Made by a program: the position numbers and the translations under genes. 64,000 nt of DNA from Streptomyces sp. SCL15-4. GTDB lineage: Bacteria > Actinomycetota > Actinomycetes > Streptomycetales > Streptomycetaceae. How positions within the stretch are numbered: position 1 is the first letter of the stretch; the number at the start of each line of letters is the position of its first letter. The stretch covers positions 6,262,001-6,326,000 of the forward strand of contig NZ_JAOBTQ010000001.1 of the NCBI RefSeq assembly GCF_033366695.1, written 5' to 3'. Shown here in pieces: positions 55,734 through 62,428 of the stretch. Under the pieces are notes generated by a model. The model did no database searches and was not told the origin of the DNA. It saw only the letters and a list, made by a program, of their open reading frames with translations.

Positions 55734-56986
55734 CACAGCTGCCGGGCCTCCTCGACACCGAGGCGATCCGCAAGGACTTCCCCGTTCTGGACCGAGTCGT
55801 CCACGACGGCAGGAAGCTCGTGTACCTGGACAACGCGGCGACCAGTCAGAAGCCGCGCCAGGTGCTGGACGCCCTGAGCGAGTACTACGAGCGCTACAAC
55901 GCCAACGTCCACCGCGGTGTGCATGTGCTCGCCGAGGAGGCCACGGCGCTGTACGAGGGCGCGCGCGACAAGGTCGCGGCGTTCGTCAACGCGCCGAGCC
56001 GCGACGAGGTGATCTTCACCAAGAACGCCTCCGAGTCGCTCAACCTCGTGGCGAACATGCTGGGCTGGGCCGACGAGCCCTACCGGGTGGACGCCGACAC
56101 CGAGATCGTCATCACGGAGATGGAGCACCACTCCAACATCGTGCCGTGGCAGCTGCTGGCGCAGCGCACCGGCGCGAAGCTGAAGTGGTTCGGCCTCACG
56201 GACGACGGCCGGCTGGACCTGTCGAACATCGACGAGATCATCACGGAGAAGACGAAGATCGTCTCCTTCGTGCTGGTGTCGAACATCCTGGGCACGGTCA
56301 ACCCGGTCGAGACGATCATCCGGCGCGCCCAGGAGGTCGGCGCGCTGGTGTGCATCGACGCCTCCCAGGCCGCCCCGCACATGCCGCTGGACGTGCAGGC
56401 GCTCCAGGCCGACTTCGTGGCCTTCACCGGTCACAAGATGTGCGGCCCGACCGGCATCGGCGTGCTGTGGGGCCGCCAGGAGCTGCTGGAGGACCTGCCT
56501 CCGTTCCTCGGCGGCGGCGAGATGATCGAGACCGTCTCGATGCACTCCTCCACCTACGCTCCGGCCCCGCACAAGTTCGAGGCGGGCACGCCGCCGATCG
56601 CCCAGGCGGTCGGGCTCGGCGCGGCGATCGACTACCTGAACGCGATCGGCATGGACAAGATCCTCGCCCATGAGCACGCGCTGACCGAGTACGCGGTGCG
56701 GCGCCTGGCGGAGGTCCCGGACCTGAGGATCATCGGCCCGACGACGGCCGAGGACCGCGGTGCGGCGATCTCCTTCACCCTCGGGGACATCCATCCGCAC
56801 GACGTGGGCCAGGTGCTGGACGAGCAGGGCATCGCGGTCCGGGTCGGCCACCACTGTGCCCGTCCGGTCTGCCTCCGCTACGGAATTCCGGCGACCACCC
56901 GAGCGTCGTTCTATCTGTACTCCTCGCCGGCCGAGATCGACGCTCTGGTCGACGGCCTGGAGCACGTACGGAACTTCTTCGGCTGA
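55730..56986 (+). CDS. sufS: Cysteine desulfurase SufS
   Basis: PLP enzyme that removes sulfur from cysteine and passes it to SufU; 418 residues, class V aminotransferase fold. Landmarks are LDNAATSQKPRQVLDAL, NANVHRGVHVLAEEAT, MEHHSNIVPWQLLAQ, the PLP Lys in FVAFTGHKMCGPTGIG near residue 235, and the persulfide Cys in RVGHHCARPVCLRYG near residue 370. The GTG start at 55730 overlaps the sufC stop. sufU begins 16 bases downstream. Confidence 0.97.
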   Translation: MTQLPGLLDTEAIRKDFPVLDRVVHDGRKLVYLDNAATSQKPRQVLDALSEYYERYNANVHRGVHVLAEEATALYEGARDKVAAFVNAPSRDEVIFTKNASESLNLVANMLGWADEPYRVDADTEIVITEMEHHSNIVPWQLLAQRTGAKLKWFGLTDDGRLDLSNIDEIITEKTKIVSFVLVSNILGTVNPVETIIRRAQEVGALVCIDASQAAPHMPLDVQALQADFVAFTGHKMCGPTGIGVLWGRQELLEDLPPFLGGGEMIETVSMHSSTYAPAPHKFEAGTPPIAQAVGLGAAIDYLNAIGMDKILAHEHALTEYAVRRLAEVPDLRIIGPTTAEDRGAAISFTLGDIHPHDVGQVLDEQGIAVRVGHHCARPVCLRYGIPATTRASFYLYSSPAEIDALVDGLEHVRNFFG

Positions 56987-57002
56987 GAGGCGTGCTGACA
57001 AG

Positions 57003-57470
57003 GTGAAGCTGGACTCGATGTACCAGGACGTCATCCTGGACCACTACAAGAACCCGCACGGGCGTGGTCTCAGGGACGGCGACGCCGAGGTGCACCATGT
57101 GAACCCGACGTGCGGCGACGAGATCACCCTGCGCGTGAAGTACGACGGCACGAAGATCGAGGACGTGTCGTACGAGGGCCAGGGCTGCTCCATCAGCCAG
57201 GCCAGCGCGTCGGTCCTCAACGATCTGCTGGTCGGCAAGGACCTGGCCGAGGCTCAGCGGATCCAGGAGACCTTCCTGGAGCTGATGCAGTCCAAGGGCA
57301 GGATCGAGCCCGACGACGCGATGGAGGAGGTCCTGGAGGACGCGGTCGCGTTCGCCGGGGTCTCCAAGTACCCCGCGCGGGTCAAGTGCGCCCTCCTGAG
57401 CTGGATGGCGTGGAAGGACGCGACGGCCCAGGCGCTGGGCGGCGCCGACGCCGAAAGGAAGACGGCATGA
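57003..57470 (+). CDS. sufU: Fe-S assembly sulfur transfer protein SufU
   Basis: Zinc-dependent sulfurtransferase that accepts persulfide from SufS; 155 residues. It starts MKLDSMYQDVILDHYKNPHG (GTG 57003) and has the three conserved Cys: NPTCGDEITL, GQGCSISQASASVL and ARVKCALLSWMAWK, with the GRIEPDDAMEEVL insert that separates SufU from IscU. GAGAGG precedes the start. Its end overlaps sufT by 4 bases. Confidence 0.95.
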   Translation: MKLDSMYQDVILDHYKNPHGRGLRDGDAEVHHVNPTCGDEITLRVKYDGTKIEDVSYEGQGCSISQASASVLNDLLVGKDLAEAQRIQETFLELMQSKGRIEPDDAMEEVLEDAVAFAGVSKYPARVKCALLSWMAWKDATAQALGGADAERKTA

Positions 57471-57799
57471 CCGACACCGCTGAGATGAAGCCGGCATCGG
57501 AGGAGGAACTCCGCGAGGCCCTGATGGACGTGGTCGACCCCGAGCTGGGCATCGACGTCGTCAACCTCGGCCTGATCTACGGCATCCACGTCGACGACGC
57601 CAACATCGCGACCGTCGACATGACCCTCACCTCCGCGGCCTGCCCGCTGACGGACGTGATCGAGGACCAGGCGAAGTCCGCGACCGACGGCCTGGTCAAC
57701 GAGCTGCGCATCAACTGGGTCTGGATGCCGCCGTGGGGCCCCGACAAGATCACCGACGACGGCCGGGAACAGCTCCGCGCCCTGGGCTTCAACGTCTGA
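57467..57799 (+). CDS. sufT: Metal-sulfur cluster assembly factor (SufT/DUF59)
   Basis: Last gene of the suf operon; a 110-residue MIP18/DUF59 protein involved in maturation or carrier function for Fe-S proteins. LREALMDVVDPELGIDVVNL near residue 14 is the family hallmark (DPE-x-x-x-D-V-V-x-L-G), followed by VDMTLTSAACPLTDVIEDQA with the conserved Cys, and WMPPWGPDKIT. ATG 57467 overlaps the sufU stop (ATGA). A strong terminator follows the gene by 18 bases. Confidence 0.94.
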   Translation: MTDTAEMKPASEEELREALMDVVDPELGIDVVNLGLIYGIHVDDANIATVDMTLTSAACPLTDVIEDQAKSATDGLVNELRINWVWMPPWGPDKITDDGREQLRALGFNV

Positions 57800-57817
57800 C
57801 CGCAGAGCGTGCGTGAG

Positions 57818-57845
57818 GCGGCGGCACCCCCTTGGGTGCCGCCGC
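57818..57845 (+). terminator. Terminator of the suf operon
   Basis: A 12-base perfect stem GCGGCGGCACCC (57818-57829) with GGGTGCCGCCGC (57834-57845), CCTT loop, followed by TTTCG. Confidence 0.8.
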
Positions 57846-57887
57846 TTTCGCGTGCCTGCGCGGATCCCGTTCTGTACGTTCGCACCC

Positions 57888-58211
57888 ATGGGATATCTGC
57901 TGCTCGCCGGTGCCATCGCCGCCGAGGTCACCGCCACCACGGCGATGAAGTACAGCGAGGGATTCAGCCGGCTGTGGCCCTCGGTCGTGACCGCGCTGGG
58001 ATATGTCGTGTCGTTCGCGCTGCTCGCGCAGACGCTGAAGACCGTGCAGATCGGCACCGCCTACGCCATCTGGTCCGGGGTCGGCACCGCGGCCATCGCC
58101 CTCCTGGGGCTGCTGCTGTTCGGCGAGGGGCTGACCCTGACCAAGGTCGGCGGGATCCTGCTGATCATCGGAGGCGTGGTGGTGCTGAACCTGGGCGGGG
58201 CGGCGCACTGA
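57888..58211 (+). CDS. Small multidrug resistance (SMR/EmrE-like) efflux protein
   Basis: A 107-residue protein with four transmembrane helices. The essential glutamate is in LLAGAIAAEVTATTAMKYSE (Glu 13, equivalent to Glu 14 of EmrE). AYAIWSGVGTAAIALLG in helix 3 and the C-terminal GGILLIIGGVVVLNL are typical. It would dimerise and export cationic compounds for protons, or guanidinium or polyamines. ATG 57888 is 7 bases past TACGTT (57875-57880), so the mRNA is probably leaderless. The stop overlaps the next (broken) TetR gene by one base (TGATG). Confidence 0.92.
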   Translation: MGYLLLAGAIAAEVTATTAMKYSEGFSRLWPSVVTALGYVVSFALLAQTLKTVQIGTAYAIWSGVGTAAIALLGLLLFGEGLTLTKVGGILLIIGGVVVLNLGGAAH

Positions 58212-58496
58212 TGCCGCGCCGTCACGATCCCGGCCGCCGCAGCGGATCATCGGCGCGGCGGTCCGCGTGATCGGGCGGGACGGCATCGCCGGGCTGAGCC
58301 ACCGCGGCGTCGCCGCCGAGGCGGACGTGCCGCTCGGCTCCCTCACGTACCACTTCGCCACCCTGGAAGAGCTGCTGGTGGCCGCGTTGCGGCAGGCCGG
58401 CGAGCGCGGCGGCGTGGAGCTGGGATACGAGCTGTACCCGGCCGCGCTGCGCCGTCGGAGTACGCCCGCACCCTGCCGGCTCGGCTGATCCCCTGA
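58211..58496 (+). pseudogene. Degraded TetR-family regulator of the SMR gene
   Basis: A start (MPRRHDPGRR, frame of base 58211) runs into a stop at 58268, while the TetR DNA-binding domain (QRIIGAAVRVIGRDGIAGLS, then VAAEADVPLGSLTYHFATLE) continues in the frame one base lower; a single-base deletion near 58235 explains this. After the HTH only about 30 residues remain instead of the usual 110-120 of the ligand-binding domain, then a typical TetR-like end (EYARTLPARLIP) appears in another frame, ending at 58496. So the gene has a frameshift and an internal deletion. It overlaps the SMR stop codon, as expected for its former regulator. Confidence 0.75.
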
Positions 58497-58560
58497 ACCC
58501 GCGCCCGGCACGTGAGACGCGGTTCGCCCTCACCACCCCGCCCACGTTAGGTTTTCCTCC

Positions 58561-59547
58561 ATGACCGAGTCTGCAACCCGTACCACCGGCGCCGTCGCCG
58601 CCGGCCTCGCCACGATCGCCTCCGACGGCACCGTTCTCGACACCTGGTTCCCGGCCCCCGAGCTGGTGGCGGAGCCGGGACCGGCTGGCACCGAGCGGCT
58701 GACCGCCGAGCGGGCGGCGGAGCTGCTCGGCGGCGGCGCGACCGCGGCGACCGGCCCGGACACCCGCCGGGGCGTCGAGGTCGTCGCGGTCCGCACGGTC
58801 ATCGCCTCGCTGGACGACAAGCCGGTCGACGCGCACGACGTCTACCTGCGCCTGCACCTGCTCAGCCACCGGCTCGTGAAGCCGCACGGCCTCAGCCTGG
58901 AGGGCCAGTTCGGCTTCCTCGCCAACGTCGCCTGGACCTCGCTCGGCCCGGTCGCCGTGGACGACATCGAGAAGGTGCGCCTGAACGCCCGCGCCGAGGG
59001 CCTGCACCTCCAGGTGACCTCGATCGACAAGTTCCCGCGCATGACGGACTACGTCGTCCCCAAGGGCGTGCGCATCGCCGACGCCGACCGGGTCCGCCTC
59101 GGCGCCCACCTCGCCGCGGGCACCACGGTCATGCACGAGGGCTTCGTCAACTTCAACGCCGGCACGCTCGGCACCTCCATGGTCGAGGGCCGCATCTCCG
59201 CGGGCGTCGTGGTCGGCGACGGCTCGGACATCGGCGGCGGTGCCTCCACCATGGGCACCCTGTCCGGCGGCGGCAACGTGGTCATCTCCATCGGCGAGCG
59301 CTGCCTGATCGGTGCCGAGGCGGGCATCGGCATCGCCCTCGGCGACGAGTGCGTGGTCGAGGCCGGCCTCTACATCACCGCCGGCACCCGCGTCACCATG
59401 CCCGACGGCCAGATCGTCAAGGCCCGCGAGCTGAACGGCGCCTCGAACATCCTCTTCCGCCGCAACTCGGTCACCGGCGCGGTCGAGGCCCGCCCGAACA
59501 ACGCGGTCTGGGGCGGCCTGAACGACATCCTGCACAGCCACAACTGA
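58561..59547 (+). CDS. dapD: 2,3,4,5-tetrahydropyridine-2,6-dicarboxylate N-succinyltransferase
   Basis: Succinylates tetrahydrodipicolinate in the diaminopimelate/lysine pathway. The 328-residue protein has an N-terminal globular part and a left-handed beta-helix of hexapeptide repeats: [74 protein letters not shown]. The form without the E. coli-type helical domain is the actinobacterial DapD. ATG 58561 is 7 bases past TAGGTT (58548-58553), so it is probably leaderless. A strong terminator follows. Confidence 0.95.
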   Translation: MTESATRTTGAVAAGLATIASDGTVLDTWFPAPELVAEPGPAGTERLTAERAAELLGGGATAATGPDTRRGVEVVAVRTVIASLDDKPVDAHDVYLRLHLLSHRLVKPHGLSLEGQFGFLANVAWTSLGPVAVDDIEKVRLNARAEGLHLQVTSIDKFPRMTDYVVPKGVRIADADRVRLGAHLAAGTTVMHEGFVNFNAGTLGTSMVEGRISAGVVVGDGSDIGGGASTMGTLSGGGNVVISIGERCLIGAEAGIGIALGDECVVEAGLYITAGTRVTMPDGQIVKARELNGASNILFRRNSVTGAVEARPNNAVWGGLNDILHSHN

Positions 59548-59564
59548 CGTCCCGTCATGCCAGG

Positions 59565-59600
59565 CGCGGCGCCCTCCACCACGCGGTGGAGGGCGCCGCG
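59565..59600 (+). terminator. Terminator after dapD
   Basis: A 16-base stem CGCGGCGCCCTCCACC (59565-59580) with GGTGGAGGGCGCCGCG (59585-59600), ACGC loop, extended outside by CATGC/GCATG. Confidence 0.8.
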
Positions 59601-59714
59601 GCATGTGGCGGGAGGTTTCCGCGGACGGCAGGCATAGCGGGAGGCCGGTACACGCGTCAGGAGGGGTGCGGGGCCGGGACACCGGACACGGCCCGGGGGA
59701 AAGAGAAGGTGACG

Positions 59715-60266
59715 ATGGATGCCCAGGCGCAGGAGAGTTTCCGCCGGTTCGTGGCCGGCAGGTCGTCCGCGCTGCTGAGGACGGCCGTCCTGCTGACCGG
59801 CGGCGACCGGCACGCGGCCGAGGACCTGCTGCAGAACGCGCTGGTCAAGGCCGCCGGGCGATGGCAGCGGATCGACGAGCCGGAGGCGTACGTCCGGAGG
59901 ATCCTTTACCGGCAGCAGATCAGCCGCTGGCGGCTGAAGTGGCGGCGGCGCGAGGTCACGGTCGCCGACCCGCCGGAGCCCGGCCACGCCCCGGACGCCG
60001 CCGGCGCCGCCGAACTGCGGCTGGTCCTGCGCACGGCGCTGTCCCGGCTGACCGCCCGTCAGCGCACCGTGCTCGTGCTGCGCTATGTCGAGGACCTGCC
60101 GGAGGCCGAGGTGGCCCGCATCCTGGGCTGCTCGGTGGGCACCGTACGGTCCACCACCCACCGCTCGCTGGCCCGCCTGCGGGAGCTGGCGCCCGAGCTG
60201 GCGGCCGTCGACCCGGGGCCGGGCCGGCCGGCCCCCGGCTTCTCGCCCGTGGAGGTGCGCTCGTGA
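59715..60266 (+). CDS. SigE-family (ECF-like) RNA polymerase sigma factor
   Basis: A 183-residue ECF sigma factor of the actinobacterial SigE family. Region 2 is FRRFVAGRSSALLRTAVLLT and HAAEDLLQNALVKAAGRWQR (residues 8-50), EAYVRRILYRQQISRWRLKW follows; region 4 is SRLTARQRTVLVLRYVEDLP and VARILGCSVGTVRSTTHRSL (residues 113-160). The start may be ATG 59715 (AAGG 5 bases upstream) or GTG 59709. Its stop overlaps the start of a membrane protein gene (GTGA), a typical sigma/partner pair. Confidence 0.92.
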   Translation: MDAQAQESFRRFVAGRSSALLRTAVLLTGGDRHAAEDLLQNALVKAAGRWQRIDEPEAYVRRILYRQQISRWRLKWRRREVTVADPPEPGHAPDAAGAAELRLVLRTALSRLTARQRTVLVLRYVEDLPEAEVARILGCSVGTVRSTTHRSLARLRELAPELAAVDPGPGRPAPGFSPVEVRS

Positions 60267-61483
60267 ACGTCGAGGAACTCGTCCGGCAGGCGCTGCGGGA
60301 GCAGGCCGACGGGCAGCCGCCGGCCCCGGCCGGATTCGCCGACCGGGTGCTCGCCGCGCGCCGGCGCCGCCGCCTGCGCGCGCTGGCGTCCGCCGCCGTG
60401 GCCACCGCCGCCGTGGTGGCGGTGGCCGTGGGGGTGCCGCCGCGGGACTCCGGCCACCACGACGACGTACGGCCCGCCCGCGCCGTGGACGACGGCGGGG
60501 ACCGGGCCCATCCGGACCAGTCGCCGCCGCGCGAGCTGATCGCGGCCGGGCGGACGGCGATGGCCGCCTACTACACCCAGCGGATCGTGCCGCGGAGCGG
60601 GAAGAGGGCGGTCGTCCGGCGGACGTACTGGCTGGCGGACCGGAAGACCGGCCGGTACGAGAAGGACGACCGGTGGTCGTTCGTCGCCGTGGCCCCGGGG
60701 CTGCGGACGGCCGCCGTGCTGGAACGGACGCTGCCGGCCCGCCGGATCGGACTGCTCGACCTCGCGACGGGGGAGGTCGAGCGGTGGATCCCGGTCGCGC
60801 ACGCAGTCGCCGGACTCGCCTTCTCGTGCGACGGCCGCAGGCTGGTCGCCACCACCTACAGCCAGAGTCCCGACCAGGTCACCGAGGTCACCGGCGAGGG
60901 GGCCGGCGGGACCGGCCGGGGGCCGTGGTGGGGGGCTCGGGTCCGCACCGGCTTCCAGGTCCTGGACGTGGCCTCCGGGCAGGGTGCCTGGCGGTCCGTG
61001 CCGCCCGGCCCGCACGACTTCAACCGCGAGGACTTCGCCTTCGGCCGCGCCGGAAACCTGGTGTACTCGCGGCTGGTCGGCGAGCGCGACGGCATGCAGC
61101 AGTTCTACGACCTCGCCGGCCGGAAGACCGATCCGCCGGCGAACGAGCGCCATCTGCGTTCCGACGTCGGCGCCCGGCTGTCCCCGGACGGCCGGCTCGC
61201 CGCCTGGGGCCTGGTCGCGGAGCCGCACGGCACGTCGTACTCCGCGATCCGCGATCCGCTGACCGGCGAGGAGGTCGCCCGGGCGCGCGGCGCGCAGCTG
61301 CTCGCCTGGGCGGACGACCGGCGGCTCATCGCCTGGGAGCGGGACCCGCACCGGGAGGAGTACCGCGACCGGCTGGTGCTGGTGACGGTCGGGGGCAAGG
61401 ACGTCGTCCCGCTCAGCGGCTACCGCGCGCCGGACGCCGAGTACCCCACGCGGGCCTGGATCCCGGTGTTCGCCGAGCGGTGA
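60263..61483 (+). CDS. Membrane-anchored protein paired with the SigE-family sigma factor
   Basis: A 406-residue protein with a cytoplasmic N-terminal tail (EELVRQALREQADGQPPAPA, then DRVLAARRRRRLRA), one transmembrane helix at about residues 39-59, and a large extracellular domain with WD40/TolB-like blade patterns ([17 protein letters not shown], then DFAFGRAGNLVYSRLVGERD and GARLSPDGRLAAWGLVAEP). This layout is common for proteins encoded directly after SigE-family sigma factors. It lacks the HxxxCxxC zinc anti-sigma motif, so a direct anti-sigma role is uncertain. The stop codon directly abuts the convergent dapA stop. Confidence 0.75.
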   Translation: MNVEELVRQALREQADGQPPAPAGFADRVLAARRRRRLRALASAAVATAAVVAVAVGVPPRDSGHHDDVRPARAVDDGGDRAHPDQSPPRELIAAGRTAMAAYYTQRIVPRSGKRAVVRRTYWLADRKTGRYEKDDRWSFVAVAPGLRTAAVLERTLPARRIGLLDLATGEVERWIPVAHAVAGLAFSCDGRRLVATTYSQSPDQVTEVTGEGAGGTGRGPWWGARVRTGFQVLDVASGQGAWRSVPPGPHDFNREDFAFGRAGNLVYSRLVGERDGMQQFYDLAGRKTDPPANERHLRSDVGARLSPDGRLAAWGLVAEPHGTSYSAIRDPLTGEEVARARGAQLLAWADDRRLIAWERDPHREEYRDRLVLVTVGGKDVVPLSGYRAPDAEYPTRAWIPVFAER

Positions 61484-62383
61484 TCATCCCGCCCGCAGCG
61501 TCTCGTACCGGGCCAGCAGCCCGTCGGCCGTCTCCCGGCCGGCGGGCAGCAGCGGGGCGCGGACCGGACCGGCGGGCAGCCCGAGGCGGCCCAGCAGCGC
61601 CTTCGCGGTGACCGTGCCGGGCAGGCCCGCGCCCGTCATCGCCTCGGTCAACGGCGTGACGGCGAGCTGGAGTCGCCGCGCCCGCGCGGTGTCACCGGCG
61701 TCGAAGGCGGCCGGGATCGCGGCGATGTGCGCCGGTACGGCGTTCGCGACCGTGCTGACACAGCCCGCGGCGCCGACCGCGTACAGCGCCAGCACGTGTT
61801 CGTCGCAGCCCGCGTAGTACGCCAACCCGGTCTCGGCCAGCACCTTCTGGGTGCCGAGGAAGTCGTAGGAGCAGTCCTTGACGGCCGCGATCCGCGGGTG
61901 CTCCGCGAGCCGGATCAGCGTCTCCGGCTCGATCCGGGTGCCGGTGCGGCCCGGGATGTCGTACAGCATCAGCGGCAGCTCGCTCGCGTCGGCGACCGCG
62001 CGGAAGTGCGCGGCCACGGCCTCCTGCGGGGGCCGGCTGTAGTACGGCGTCACCACCAGCACGCCGTCCGCGCCCGCCTTGGCGGCGGCGAGGGCCAGCT
62101 CCACCGTGTGCCGGGTGTCGGCCGAGCCCACGCCCGCGACCAGCGCCGCCCGGTCGCCGACCGCCTCCCGCACGGCCGCGACCAGCCGGGTCTTCTCCTC
62201 GTCGGTGGTGGTGGGCGACTCGCCCGTGGTGCCGTTCAGGACCAGGCCGTCACAGCCCTGTGCCACCAGGTGCGCGGCCAGCCGCTGTGCGCCGTCCGGG
62301 TCGAGCGCGCCCGCCCCGGTGAACGGCGTGATCATCGCGCAGAGGGTGCGGCCGAAGGGCGGGGGCTTGCGGGTGCTCGTCAT
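61484..62383 (-). CDS. dapA: 4-hydroxy-tetrahydrodipicolinate synthase (DapA) or related aldolase
   Basis: Class I aldolase condensing pyruvate with aspartate semialdehyde, in the diaminopimelate/lysine pathway; 299 residues from ATG 62383. It has GRTLCAMITPFTGAGALDPD, LNGTTGESPTTTDEEKTRLV (substrate loop), VVTPYYSRPPQEAVAAHFRA, the Tyr in LMLYDIPGRTGTRI and the Schiff-base Lys in RIAAVKDCSYDF. The longer frame to 62416 is not needed. The lysine pathway enzyme DapD is encoded 2 kb away. Streptomyces often have more than one dapA homologue, so a different keto-acid aldolase role is possible. Confidence 0.9.
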   Translation of the reverse strand: MTSTRKPPPFGRTLCAMITPFTGAGALDPDGAQRLAAHLVAQGCDGLVLNGTTGESPTTTDEEKTRLVAAVREAVGDRAALVAGVGSADTRHTVELALAAAKAGADGVLVVTPYYSRPPQEAVAAHFRAVADASELPLMLYDIPGRTGTRIEPETLIRLAEHPRIAAVKDCSYDFLGTQKVLAETGLAYYAGCDEHVLALYAVGAAGCVSTVANAVPAHIAAIPAAFDAGDTARARRLQLAVTPLTEAMTGAGLPGTVTAKALLGRLGLPAGPVRAPLLPAGRETADGLLARYETLRAG

Positions 62384-62428
62384 GGGAGTAGTGTCGGCGG
62401 CACATCGGTGAAGCACTACTTAATTCTT

